Assembly (NCBI RefSeq): GCF_009939195.1
Contig: NZ_JAACKC010000001.1
Coordinates: 489,665-553,664, forward strand
Source of the DNA: Acinetobacter kanungonis
GTDB lineage: Bacteria > Pseudomonadota > Gammaproteobacteria > Pseudomonadales > Moraxellaceae
Length of the DNA: 64,000 nucleotides
Reading direction: 5' to 3'
The notes under the pieces were generated by a model. It did not search any database, was not told the origin of the DNA, and saw only the letters and a program-made list of their open reading frames with translations. The translations under genes and the position numbers were made by a program. Numbering within the stretch: the stretch's first letter is position 1; each line of letters begins with the position of its first letter. Below are positions 17,838 to 26,927 of this stretch, in pieces.

Positions 17838-18749
17838 CTATTTGGAAGACTTTAATTTTAAAGCGAGTGCTCGGCTCGCTTTTAAATCTCGATAAAAATA
17901 GACAAATAAGCCAAACAATAAAATGCCTGCCCCAACAAACACCATCAAAGACAGCATTTCCTGATTCAGCACTGCCCCAATCAACATGGCTAAAATCGGT
18001 GTCATTACCGTAGTCAACGAGATGGTGGTCGGTTGTAAGTTTTGCACCAGTTTAAAGTAGCAGAACATGGCGATCAGCGATGCCATTACCACGGTATACA
18101 GCAATGCCAATATCGATTTCATTTGTGGCATCTGCGTTGGGGCATACTGCCAAATAAACGGAATCAGACAGGCAGCCACGATACTGGAAATCATGATCGA
18201 TCCCGTAGCTTGCGCAATCGGATTAATCGGTGCGTTGACTTTTTTCACCCAAAACATCGACAAGGCATAAATAAATACACTGAGCAGCATCAACAGAATG
18301 CCTGTCGGATGTACGTGTTGTTGACTGCCTGTGAAACAGATAATTGCCAAACCCGTGACTGAAATAGACATGCCAAGCCATTGCAAGCGATGCAAATGCT
18401 GCTGAAAAGCAAAACGTCCAATCAATCCCGCCATAATCGGTGCTAGACCAAACATCAAGGCAATCATGCCTGAAGATAAATAGCGCGTTGCCAAATAGGT
18501 AAAGATTTGCGAGCCAATAAAACTTGCGGCACCTGCTAGATAACTTTGCAAACTGATCCGATCAAATGGCAAACGGACTTTCAGCAAATAAACCAACCCC
18601 AAAGCCAAAGGCAAGGCGATAAAAAATCGCAATACCAACGCCCACATTAAATGAATATCTGAAACACTCCACACAATCGCTAAAGGCGTGGTTGCCCAAA
18701 TGAACACCAATAAGGCATAGGTGGACATCAAATTGGCTTTGGAAGGCAT
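17838..18749 (-). CDS. EamA/DMT-family transporter
   Basis: This inner-membrane protein of about 303 residues has ten predicted helices in two EamA repeats (for example ALLVFIWATTPLAIVWS at the N-terminus and TISLTTVMTPILAMLIG in the second half). The drug/metabolite transporter superfamily exports amino acids, nucleosides or drugs; the substrate is not predictable here. The ATG at 18749 has GGA seven bases upstream and is preferred to the TTG at 18761. It starts 13 bases after the YaiI gene ends, so the two are probably cotranscribed. Confidence 0.85.
   Translation of the reverse strand: MPSKANLMSTYALLVFIWATTPLAIVWSVSDIHLMWALVLRFFIALPLALGLVYLLKVRLPFDRISLQSYLAGAASFIGSQIFTYLATRYLSSGMIALMFGLAPIMAGLIGRFAFQQHLHRLQWLGMSISVTGLAIICFTGSQQHVHPTGILLMLLSVFIYALSMFWVKKVNAPINPIAQATGSIMISSIVAACLIPFIWQYAPTQMPQMKSILALLYTVVMASLIAMFCYFKLVQNLQPTTISLTTVMTPILAMLIGAVLNQEMLSLMVFVGAGILLFGLFVYFYRDLKASRALALKLKSSK
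17856..17886 (+). terminator. Terminator of the PilZ gene inside the 3' end of the convergent transporter gene
   Basis: AAAGCGAG and CTCGCTTT form the stem, with flanking T and A bases. It lies 28 bases after the PilZ stop but within the last codons of the minus-strand EamA gene. Confidence 0.65.
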
Positions 18750-18761
18750 AGTCAATTCCAA

Positions 18762-19238
18762 TTAAACGCTGGTTTTACGTTTTTGTTTTTGAATGGTCTG
18801 ATCGAGGCTGCTCGAAAATTCACGCTTATCACGTTCAGAAATCGGTGGTGGACCACCTGTCTGCACCCCTGCTCCGCGCAAGGTATCCATGAAATCACGT
18901 AAATGCAGACGAGCTTTCACATTGGCAGTGGTATAAATTTCACCGCGCGGATGAATCGCAATCCCACCTTTCTCAATCACTTGAGCTGCTAAAGGAATAT
19001 CCTGCGTGACCACAATGTCATTGGCTTGCATACGCGTGACAATTTCCTGATCGGCAGCATCTGCACCACTCATGACTTGAATTGAATTAATGCGAACTGA
19101 AGGTGTGATTCCCACGTTTTGATTGGCAACAAAAGTGACTTCTAACTGATAACGATCTGAAGCACGCAAAATCACTTCACGTAAAATTTTTGGTAATGCA
19201 TCGGCATCTACCCAAAGTTTAAATGGCAGCACACGCAC
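18762..19238 (-). CDS. YaiI/YqxD family protein (DUF188)
   Basis: This 158-residue protein begins with [17 protein letters not shown], the conserved Asp-rich start of the YaiI/YqxD family. It continues with [19 protein letters not shown] and [17 protein letters not shown], a PIN-like arrangement of acidic residues. The family fold suggests a nuclease-related function, but activity has not been established to my knowledge. Translation starts at GTG, because no in-frame ATG precedes the conserved N-terminus without an intervening stop. Confidence 0.88.
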   Translation of the reverse strand: MRVLPFKLWVDADALPKILREVILRASDRYQLEVTFVANQNVGITPSVRINSIQVMSGADAADQEIVTRMQANDIVVTQDIPLAAQVIEKGGIAIHPRGEIYTTANVKARLHLRDFMDTLRGAGVQTGGPPPISERDKREFSSSLDQTIQKQKRKTSV

Positions 19239-19527
19239 CTACGGCATGAAAAAAGAGCTAGCAGTTTAGCAAAAACTCAAGCATTACTCTGCTGTTGATT
19301 TGAAATATACTTGAAAAGTATAGTTTTATTCCAATTCAAGCATCATCATTGAATGCACCCAATCCCCCACTTTTATCCTCACAAATCTATAACACGTCTT
19401 GCATGCTGAATCCTCAATCTCGGTGTAGTTTAAATTTTTATCCTTAATTTCATTCAGATAGACTTGAAATATTCAAATCACCCTCGATTTAATAGATTAA
19501 AGCCACTGAACATTCAAAATTGTGCTT

Positions 19528-20457
19528 ATGAAAAATCAAAACAGACCTGAAATGATCACGATTGAAGATCAAAACTTCGGCAGCCATATTGAGCATTGGA
19601 ATCTGCTGACAGAAAATCCAACTTATGAAGTTCCCAAATGGCTAGGTCTGGCACTTGATGCACCCATTATGCCAATGGGACTTTGCCGTGAAGAATGTGA
19701 AATGGATGCCTCTGTATGGCTCATTCAAGGTCCGAGCAAAGAAAAAGTTCAACTTTGCCAAGTAATTGCTGTTGAAAACAATAAACCCAAAGCAGTAAAA
19801 ACGGCCTTTCCAAGTTTTGAAAGCCCATATAAAGTCAAAGCCTCAATTGAACGGATTATTTCCTGTAAGTCCAACACCCAAGCTGTACTGCGCTTAAATT
19901 TGGGTGAAAACAGTATTGTTTATGCGTTTGATAGCTTATATAGCGTCAATCACGATCAATATCAAAAAGATCAAACCTATTTAGTTCAACTGAATGCATG
20001 GGCATATGAACTAGAAGCAGTTTCAGAACACGAACAATTGGTGGTAGATGATCCTGCTTCTATCAAACATCACCGTGCCTTGAATGATATTCTGGCGGCG
20101 AATGATGGGATTGCACCCGCGAACTTGCAAGAACAAATTGATGCTTGGGAACCCAAGTGTGAAGATGATAAAGCCCCTGTCACCGTCGATTTTTCCAAGA
20201 TGGTTGCCTATCTGTATGGCGAAAAAATGGGACAAGAAGACGAAGCGTGGTTTCAAGGCAATATTGTCGGCAAAACCAGCCTAGAATTTATGGGACAAGA
20301 ATATACGCTCTATGATGTGACGCTCATTCATGATGAAAATCAGGAAGCAACTCTGATTCGCATTGCTACCAAAGATGAGCAATATAAGCACTTTAATATT
20401 GGTCAATACATTCGTGGCAACATTTGGGTTCAAGCCAGTATCCATTCCAAAAATTAA
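19528..20457 (+). CDS. Uncharacterised protein with two similar beta-rich modules
   Basis: I do not recognise this 309-residue soluble protein. It has no signal peptide or helix. Two segments have a similar shape: residues about 105-165 (ending YQKDQTYLVQLNAWAYEL) and about 235-305 (ending YKHFNIGQYIRGNIWVQA). Each alternates short strands and closes with a tyrosine, a polar turn and a strand, as in OB-like barrels. An acidic linker joins them. The conserved-looking MGLCREEC contains two of its few Cys. I start at the ATG at 19528; a GTG two codons earlier is possible. No clear ribosome site is seen. A long hairpin follows. Confidence 0.7.
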   Translation: MKNQNRPEMITIEDQNFGSHIEHWNLLTENPTYEVPKWLGLALDAPIMPMGLCREECEMDASVWLIQGPSKEKVQLCQVIAVENNKPKAVKTAFPSFESPYKVKASIERIISCKSNTQAVLRLNLGENSIVYAFDSLYSVNHDQYQKDQTYLVQLNAWAYELEAVSEHEQLVVDDPASIKHHRALNDILAANDGIAPANLQEQIDAWEPKCEDDKAPVTVDFSKMVAYLYGEKMGQEDEAWFQGNIVGKTSLEFMGQEYTLYDVTLIHDENQEATLIRIATKDEQYKHFNIGQYIRGNIWVQASIHSKN

Positions 20458-20484
20458 ATCCTTCTAGATTTATTCAGTGCTGAT

Positions 20485-20527
20485 AACGGGATGTAGCACA
20501 CTTTAAAGGTGTGTCTTACATCCCGTT
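20485..20527. terminator. Long two-tier hairpin downstream of the unknown gene
   Basis: AACGGGATGTA pairs exactly with TACATCCCGTT, and inside it CACAC pairs with GTGTG. The outer 11 bp are perfect. There is no long T tract, so termination may be partial or the hairpin may protect the RNA end. Confidence 0.6.
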
Positions 20528-20876
20528 TCTGCTTGAGAAGAGTTTAAAAATCAATATGACCATATTATGGTGTATATTTTATCCACAGATTTTCATATTA
20601 ATACGATTTTTAAATTCAAATTAAAATAACTTATCCATAGTTTTAAATTTATTTACGACAAAAACTATGATTTATAAAAAAATGAATATAAACAAAATTT
20701 TATTATAATATCGCGAATATTTAATTCTTATTGATATTCTGTTTTGTGGATTAAAATTAGATTTATGAGTATTTTTTAATCAAAATCAATTAGTACTTTA
20801 TTTAGTCAATTTTTTATGCTTATAATATGAGCAAGCAATAGGATTTAACGATAATATAGATCGGAATGAAATATCT
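20528..20876. other. AT-rich noncoding region
   Basis: About 350 very AT-rich bases with no supported gene. A TATAAT at 20821-20826 is the best -10 candidate for the small gene that starts at 20877. The high A/T density could also favour binding by nucleoid proteins. Confidence 0.45.
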
Positions 20877-21017
20877 ATGAAAATCGTACAAGAAGAAAAT
20901 TTACAGCGGGTTGAAACTCAACTTGAACAGCGCTTTCAATTAGACGTCATGTCGTGCCTTTTTTTTGTATTCGGCATGATGACCTCAGCGTATATCCTGC
21001 ACCAGTTTATTCTTTAA
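20877..21017 (+). CDS. Small membrane protein, 46 residues
   Basis: An ATG with GGAATGA upstream opens a 46-codon frame. The first 20 residues are charged and helical (MKIVQEENLQRVETQLEQRF) and the rest is one hydrophobic helix (MSCLFFVFGMMTSAYIL) ending in HQFIL. A TATAAT lies 51 bases before the start and a terminator begins 16 bases after the stop. Start signal, single-helix design and compact transcription unit support a real small protein. The function is unknown. A T8 tract encodes part of the helix and could be slippery. Confidence 0.6.
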   Translation: MKIVQEENLQRVETQLEQRFQLDVMSCLFFVFGMMTSAYILHQFIL

Positions 21018-21032
21018 TTTCACCCTAAAAAG

Positions 21033-21062
21033 AAAAAACCCATCTTATTCAGATGGGTTTTT
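21033..21062. terminator. Bidirectional terminator between the small gene and serC
   Basis: ACCCATCT and AGATGGGT form the stem, with A6 on one side and T5 on the other. Confidence 0.88.
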
Positions 21063-21073
21063 GCATTTTGGAA

Positions 21074-22153
21074 TTATCCATTGCGTTGAGCAAAGTCATC
21101 CATAAAGTGAACCAATGCTTGCACACCTTCTAATGGTACGGCGTTGTAAATACTTGCACGCATACCCCCCACAGAACGGTGACCCGCTAAATTCAACAAA
21201 TGGTTCTCTTCAGCTTCTTTCAAGAACAATTTTTCTAGATCTGGATTTGCCAAAGTGAATGGGACATTCATAATTGAGCGGTTCGCTTCAGCAATCGGGT
21301 TTGCATAAAAGTCACTTGAATCAATATAACCATAAAGCAACTTGGCTTTTTGCAAGTTCACTTGATGCATGGCATCTACACCACCATTTTCAAGTAACCA
21401 TTCAAATACTAAACCTGACAAATACCATGCATAAGTTGACGGCGTGTTGACCATCGAATCATTTTTAGCTTGCGCAGAATATTTCAACAAACTTGGAATT
21501 TCTGGTTTCGCTTGATCCAATAAATCATCACGAATAATGACCAAGGTTAAACCTGCTGGACCAATATTCTTTTGCGCGCCCGCATAAATTAAACCAAATT
21601 TAGAAACATCTAATGGCGCAGATAAAATGCTTGATGAAAAGTCACAGACCAAAGGTTTATCTGTTTCAGGAATACCGGCAAACTGTAAACCACCAATGGT
21701 TTCATTGTCTGCATAATGGACATACGCTGCATCGGCAGATAAGTTCCACTCGCTTTGTGCAGTAATCGCGAGTTTGCCATCAATTTTAGTACCCGCTTCG
21801 ATGACATTAATATCGCCATAACGCTGCGCTTCTTGCAACGCTTTTTCAGACCAAATCCCCGTATGGATATAGTCTGCTTTGTTGTTTTTGCCTAACAGGT
21901 TTAACGGAATTGCAGAAAATTGTAATGATGCCCCACCCTGTAAAAATAACACTTTGTAGTTTTCAGGAATGTTCATGAGCTTACGTAAGTCAGCTTCTGC
22001 CTTTTCTGCAACCGCAACATAGTCTTTGCTACGGTGGCTCATTTCCATAATGGACAGCCCTTTGCCATGCCAATCCAACAGCTCTTGTTGAGCTTTTTCT
22101 AAAACGGCAGTAGGTAATGCAGCAGGACCAGCACAGAAATTGTACGCGCGCAT
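21074..22153 (-). CDS. serC: Phosphoserine aminotransferase
   Basis: This 359-residue PLP enzyme converts 3-phosphohydroxypyruvate to phosphoserine in serine synthesis. It also acts in pyridoxal phosphate synthesis in organisms that use the DXP-independent step of PdxB. The N-terminus [14 protein letters not shown], the segment [11 protein letters not shown] and the PLP lysine in [11 protein letters not shown] (Lys195) are diagnostic. The length is normal. It is a single-gene unit closed by a shared terminator. No other serine or pdx gene is adjacent. Confidence 0.97.
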   Translation of the reverse strand: MRAYNFCAGPAALPTAVLEKAQQELLDWHGKGLSIMEMSHRSKDYVAVAEKAEADLRKLMNIPENYKVLFLQGGASLQFSAIPLNLLGKNNKADYIHTGIWSEKALQEAQRYGDINVIEAGTKIDGKLAITAQSEWNLSADAAYVHYADNETIGGLQFAGIPETDKPLVCDFSSSILSAPLDVSKFGLIYAGAQKNIGPAGLTLVIIRDDLLDQAKPEIPSLLKYSAQAKNDSMVNTPSTYAWYLSGLVFEWLLENGGVDAMHQVNLQKAKLLYGYIDSSDFYANPIAEANRSIMNVPFTLANPDLEKLFLKEAEENHLLNLAGHRSVGGMRASIYNAVPLEGVQALVHFMDDFAQRNG

Positions 22154-22274
22154 GTTTTTTTCCTTTCAGAGGTGAAACACAATAAAATGATGGCATTTAA
22201 TCATATCTTGCTCAGGCTTGCAGTAAATTATCCTGAAAATATTTCAATGCTGTCGGGTATTTAAAGTCAAAACA

Positions 22275-22949
22275 TCAATAAAGATCGGTTCGTTTTTTAG
22301 GTCGAATGGCTTTAATGAATGATTCACCTGCGACTAAGTAACTGACTATGCGTACAATTAAAGCAGGAATCACTACGATGGCATGAATCAATAATGCCAA
22401 AAGTAAATAAATAGCAAATTCGACATAACGATAGAAATGAATTGTTTTTATGGAATCATCACCAAGATGTCGCTGTTTCAAATCATTAATATTGCTCTCG
22501 CCATGCGCGTGAATCCACTGTCGTGTTGTCAGCGCATATAAATTACGACTATACACGCCGCGTTGAAAAGCCATCCACATACGCTTAGGTTTTAAGAAAA
22601 ATCCTGTAGAAAGCGCAATTAAGTTCATGATACCCAATATAGGATGATTGAACATGGAACCTGTACCTAGCTCCCAAGCACTGACTTCGCCTTCACCAAT
22701 TCTTCCAACGCTATAACCCGTTAAAATATGATGTAAATCATGATATTTAAGATACTTATGCCGCACCTTAATATTCGGCAAAGGCACCAGCAAACAACCA
22801 TTATAAACATTCACCGTACACGGCTCTTGCTCAATTTGAATGGGTGCAAAACCATTCTGTTGATAAAATAAAGCTAACGCCTGATTAATACTCATCTGAT
22901 CGAATGGAATTGAAGACATGGATGTGATTTGGGGGACATATTGAGTCAT
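22275..22949 (-). CDS. Coq4-like protein with C-terminal membrane helices
   Basis: This 224-residue protein carries an exact HDxxHx11E motif: His70, Asp71, His74 and Glu86 in KYHDLHHILTGYSVGRIGE. That is the metal-binding signature of Coq4, a scaffold or enzyme of ubiquinone synthesis. A hydrophobic stretch (about residues 175-207) would anchor it in the inner membrane, unlike peripheral Coq4. The final residues are basic (RPKKRTDLY). It stands alone, divergent from the TolC-type gene. The motif fit is strong, but a role in ubiquinone synthesis is inference. ubiC and ubiA are at 52.5-53.9 kb, not adjacent. Confidence 0.75.
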   Translation of the reverse strand: MTQYVPQITSMSSIPFDQMSINQALALFYQQNGFAPIQIEQEPCTVNVYNGCLLVPLPNIKVRHKYLKYHDLHHILTGYSVGRIGEGEVSAWELGTGSMFNHPILGIMNLIALSTGFFLKPKRMWMAFQRGVYSRNLYALTTRQWIHAHGESNINDLKQRHLGDDSIKTIHFYRYVEFAIYLLLALLIHAIVVIPALIVRIVSYLVAGESFIKAIRPKKRTDLY

Positions 22950-23115
22950 CAGTATTTTTATCTGTGTAATTATTTAAAAGTATAAATTTATCGTATTATA
23001 ACTTTACAGAAAAACGAGTCCAGCCTTGGAAAAACGCGAAATGTAAACGCACTTGTTTACACCGATAAAATGAAGATCTGTATAATTCATGACAACGATA
23101 ATGCGAGCTTGATGA

Positions 23116-24621
23116 ATGTCACAGCGTTTTCAATTAAAACCAAGAAAATTAACGCTTACTATGAAACCTATTTTCCCGAGTCTTATTTCTTTATGTTCAA
23201 GTTTGGGCTTGATGTTGCCCTGTTATGCTCAATCGATCAGCTACAGTGAAGCTGAACAAAGCATCCTGACACAATCTTATAGCACACAAGCAGCCCAAGC
23301 TTTGCAGCAATCAGCACAATTGCAAGCCGAAGCCGTCAAAGGACTAGGTCTACCACGCGTGGATTTGAATGTGCGCGCCTATGCCTTTCATAATGAAGTC
23401 GATGTACCGCTTAATTCACTCAAAAACAATTTGGATAATACCCTGACTCAAGGCGTAAATAACCAAATTGATCAATGGCAAAATAATAGTGGCATCCCCA
23501 ATGGTGTGACTGACACTTTAAAAGATGGTGTCGGCAACGTCATTGATCGTGGGATTGGGCTGATTCCCAATGAAGCAACTTTAAATTTGGATGATCAGGT
23601 TGTACGTCCTACCGTTTCGGTCTTCATGCCTATTTATACTGGCGGACTGACCTCAAGTGCCAAACAAATGGCACAGATACAGTCGGAACGTAGTGTCATA
23701 AATAATAAACAGCAACAAGATCTACAACGCTTTGAAGTTATTCAAGCCTATTTCAATACCCAACTGCAACAGCAATTATTAGCATCAAGCCGTTTTAATT
23801 TTCAGGCGATGCAAAGCCATTATCAAAATGCGCTCAAACTGGAACAACAAGGTTTTATTAGCAAAGGGCAACGCATGCAGTTTGAAGTCGCAAAAAACAA
23901 TGCAGATCGTGTTATGCAAAATGCTCAAGCCAATTTACGCGCCAGCTTGTTCCAATTGAATAATTTATTGCAAAGTAGCCAAGTCACAGAATTAAGCACG
24001 CCGCTTTTTGTTAATACCGCACACAGCCAATCGATTAATCAATTATTAGCCAGTTATCCCGAGCAATCCTCTTTAGTGCAAAAACTACAAAAAGATACTG
24101 AACTTGCACAGGTCAAAGTCAAAGCAGAATCCGCTGCGAAAAAACCCACAGTCTTTGCCTTTGGTGAATACAGTTTAGATGAACATCAAAATTGGATTGT
24201 CGGCGTTGCTGCACAGTACAATCTATTTTCTGGCATCGATAAACAGAAAAATGTGCAAGCTGCGGAACTACAACGCTACGCCTTAGAATTAACCACGCAA
24301 CGCACTAAACAAGAAATTGAAAATGTGATTTATAAATCATATAGCGAACTTGAAACTGCGCAGCAAAGTCATGTTTTACTGCAACAAAACATGCAAGCTG
24401 CGCAGGAAAATTTACGCATTCAAATGCTGTCCTTTAAAGAGGATATGGGCACCGCCACCCAAGTGATTGATGCGCAAAATGCCATGACTGCACTTAAATC
24501 CGAAATGGCACTGAATGCCTATAAATATGTGATGTCCTTAGCCACTTTATTGCAAAGTCACGGCAGCATTGCCGAATTTCAAAGCTACGTCAATCAAAAA
24601 AATACGCAATATATTCGTTAA
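23116..24621 (+). CDS. TolC-family outer-membrane efflux protein
   Basis: This exported protein of up to 501 residues forms the outer-membrane duct of the exporter operon. The signal peptide lies at MKPIFPSLISLCSSLGLM, so translation may begin at 23116 or at the ATG at 23161; a weak GAG precedes the former. Long coiled-coil helices and a repeated half-structure typify TolC trimers. Between the first pair of predicted beta strands (VDLNVRAYAF and VRPTVSVFMP) lies a loop of about 70 residues (91-160). It contains two similar blocks, TLTQGVNNQID and TLKDGVGNVID. This predicts an unusually large surface loop. The HlyD-like gene follows after 18 bases. Confidence 0.87.
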   Translation: MSQRFQLKPRKLTLTMKPIFPSLISLCSSLGLMLPCYAQSISYSEAEQSILTQSYSTQAAQALQQSAQLQAEAVKGLGLPRVDLNVRAYAFHNEVDVPLNSLKNNLDNTLTQGVNNQIDQWQNNSGIPNGVTDTLKDGVGNVIDRGIGLIPNEATLNLDDQVVRPTVSVFMPIYTGGLTSSAKQMAQIQSERSVINNKQQQDLQRFEVIQAYFNTQLQQQLLASSRFNFQAMQSHYQNALKLEQQGFISKGQRMQFEVAKNNADRVMQNAQANLRASLFQLNNLLQSSQVTELSTPLFVNTAHSQSINQLLASYPEQSSLVQKLQKDTELAQVKVKAESAAKKPTVFAFGEYSLDEHQNWIVGVAAQYNLFSGIDKQKNVQAAELQRYALELTTQRTKQEIENVIYKSYSELETAQQSHVLLQQNMQAAQENLRIQMLSFKEDMGTATQVIDAQNAMTALKSEMALNAYKYVMSLATLLQSHGSIAEFQSYVNQKNTQYIR

Positions 24622-24639
24622 CTTTAATGGGGAAATCAC

Positions 24640-25797
24640 ATGACTCAAGATCAAACACCACCTGATCAAGAACCAAAAACCTCCTCATTAGAGGAGCAAC
24701 ATGCAGAACAATCTACACCCGAGACTTCGGAAGTTGGAAGTACAACAGCACCAGAAACTGAGAGCACCGAATCAGTAAATGATTCACCATCATCCGAATC
24801 TGAAGCGTCAAAGCCTAAAATCGTGAAAATGCTGGTGACGATTTTGATCATTCTACTGCTGGGGTTGATTGCTTTTGGCTTATGGAAAAGCTATCAACCG
24901 AAGCTGGTCGAAATCCAAGGACGCGTGGAAGCCGAAACCATTCATGTCAGTACCAAAATTCCAAGCCGAATAGAAGAATTGTATGTGCATGATGGGCAAA
25001 AAGTTAAAAAAGGTCAGCCGCTGATTCGCCTATACAGCCCAGAAATTGATGCGAAAAAACAACAAACTCTCGCCAGTTTACAGTCTGCTCTCGCCTTGCA
25101 ATCGACTGCAGATCGGGGTTCACAACAAGAAAACATTGATACCTTATATGCCAACTGGCAAGCCATGAAAGCCCAACAACTCTTGGCTGAAACCACCTAT
25201 CAACGCGGAGCTAAACTGTTTCAAGAGGGTGTCATTTCTCGCCAACGCCGCGATGAAATGCATGCAGCAGCGCAATCCGCTGCTCAACTGACGGAAGCGG
25301 CTTATCAACAATATGCACGCAGCAAACGTGGCAGTACCACCGAACAAAAATCAACTGCGGATGCGCAAGTTGAAATTGCTAAAGCCGCAGTTGCCGAAGC
25401 CAATGCCCTAGAGGCAGAAACCAAATTATTTTCACCGGTCGATGGCACCATTTCAAAAACCTACGGCAAAGTCTCGGAACTGGTCGCAATGGGCGTTCCA
25501 GTGATGAGTATTATTTTAGATGATGAGATGTGGGTGAGCCTGAATGTGCGTGAAGACCAATATGCTCAAGTGTATCAGGCCAAAATGCTTAAAGGTTTTA
25601 TTCCCGCTTTAAATAAAACGGCGCAATTTAAAATTAAAAGCATTGATGCTGAAGGTGAATTTGCCACCATCAAAACCACTCGTCAAACAGGTGGATATGA
25701 TATTCGTAGTTTCAAATTGCATTTAATTCCAAGCACGCCAATTCCCGACCTGAAAGTTGGAATGAGCGTATTATTTAAAGTCAAAGAGCAATCCTGA
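24640..25797 (+). CDS. HlyD-family periplasmic adaptor (membrane fusion protein)
   Basis: This 385-residue adaptor links the permeases to the TolC duct. The first 60 residues are a cytoplasmic, Glu/Ser/Thr-rich, probably disordered tail. A single helix follows (about 62-82), then the barrel-sandwich half (VQGRVEAETIHVSTKIPSRI type), a coiled-coil hairpin (about 135-245) and the return half (LFSPVDGTISKTYG). The closing beta-barrel contains MWVSLNVREDQYAQV. The domain order matches the EmrA/YhiI group. GGGGA before the ATG is a good ribosome site, and the stop overlaps the next start (TGATG). Confidence 0.9.
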   Translation: MTQDQTPPDQEPKTSSLEEQHAEQSTPETSEVGSTTAPETESTESVNDSPSSESEASKPKIVKMLVTILIILLLGLIAFGLWKSYQPKLVEIQGRVEAETIHVSTKIPSRIEELYVHDGQKVKKGQPLIRLYSPEIDAKKQQTLASLQSALALQSTADRGSQQENIDTLYANWQAMKAQQLLAETTYQRGAKLFQEGVISRQRRDEMHAAAQSAAQLTEAAYQQYARSKRGSTTEQKSTADAQVEIAKAAVAEANALEAETKLFSPVDGTISKTYGKVSELVAMGVPVMSIILDDEMWVSLNVREDQYAQVYQAKMLKGFIPALNKTAQFKIKSIDAEGEFATIKTTRQTGGYDIRSFKLHLIPSTPIPDLKVGMSVLFKVKEQS

Positions 25798-26927
25798 TGT
25801 GGGCAGGTCTTTGGCGTGAACTGCGCTATTTAGCGACGCATAAGTGGGACTTGTGTTTGGTGACGCTCGCCCCGCTATTTGTAATTGTGCTGTTTAGCTG
25901 CATGTTTGCTCAAGGTAAACCTGAACATTTACCCATTGCGATTATTGATCAGGATCAAAGCAGCCTGAGTCGTAATATCGAAAAATATTTAGCCAACAAT
26001 CAAAGCTTGTCGATTTACACCATCACGCCTGATATAAATCATGCCGAACGACTGATCAATCAAACCAAAATTTGGGGTTATGTCCTGATTCCTGCAGGTG
26101 CGGAACAGCGATTGGTACAAGCCAAAGATGCCGAAATTTCCCTTGCATTTAATCAAAGCTATTTTAGTGTCGGCAATTCCATTTCTTCTGCAATGCTCAG
26201 CAATACCCTACAAGCTATGGCAGATTATTTAGGACAAAATTATTTAGAAAATAATCTACCTTATTTAGAACTCCCCACACCGAATGTGAAAATTTCACCG
26301 CTCTATAACCCCAGTTTAAGTTACGAATTTTATTTAGAACCTTTTGTGATTCCCGCTGTTTTGCATTTGCTGTTGTGTTGTTGCGTCGCATTTGCAGTCG
26401 GTCAGGAGTTTCAATTTCATCACGCGCAGAACTGGCTGGGTGGGCAAAGAATTTGGACTGCATTACTCAGTAAAATTTTGCTTTATGTCCTGATTTTTAG
26501 TGTCTGGACTTGGCTGTGGATGTTTTGGCTTATTGAAATTAGAGGCTGGTTCGTCGCAGGTCAACTATGGCTGCTGTTATTCGCGCAATTTCTTTTTTAT
26601 CTTGCCTATGCCTTACTCAGTGCCACTGTCGTTTTGGCTACCCAAAGTTTAGCCAAAACATTTGGCTTTTTGGCGGTATATGGCGGCTCATCTTTAAGTT
26701 TTGCAGGAGTGACTTTACCATTAAATAATGCCCCTGCCTTTACCAAATTCTGGGCAAATATTATTCCCTATACACCTTATGCCAAACTGCAAACTGAACA
26801 ATGGGTCGTCGGTAGTCCAGCACAACAATCACTGCCTCCCTTACTGATTTTATCCATTTATTGTGTGCTGTATGCGCTGAGCGCTTATGCCCTGCTTAAG
26901 CGACGTGCCCGAGAGGTACTAGCATGA
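25797..26927 (+). CDS. ABC-2 type permease, first of two
   Basis: This 376-residue protein fits the YhhJ/YbhS type of ABC-2 permease: an N-terminal helix (LVTLAPLFVIVLFSCMF), a periplasmic domain of about 150 residues beginning PIAIIDQDQSSLSR, then five C-terminal helices. The DxDxSxLS stretch is the family's recurring signature after the first helix. It has no nucleotide-binding domain. The next permease overlaps its stop by four bases (ATGA), so the two probably form a heterodimer. No ATPase gene occurs in the operon or anywhere else in the window outside lolD. Confidence 0.87.
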   Translation: MWAGLWRELRYLATHKWDLCLVTLAPLFVIVLFSCMFAQGKPEHLPIAIIDQDQSSLSRNIEKYLANNQSLSIYTITPDINHAERLINQTKIWGYVLIPAGAEQRLVQAKDAEISLAFNQSYFSVGNSISSAMLSNTLQAMADYLGQNYLENNLPYLELPTPNVKISPLYNPSLSYEFYLEPFVIPAVLHLLLCCCVAFAVGQEFQFHHAQNWLGGQRIWTALLSKILLYVLIFSVWTWLWMFWLIEIRGWFVAGQLWLLLFAQFLFYLAYALLSATVVLATQSLAKTFGFLAVYGGSSLSFAGVTLPLNNAPAFTKFWANIIPYTPYAKLQTEQWVVGSPAQQSLPPLLILSIYCVLYALSAYALLKRRAREVLA

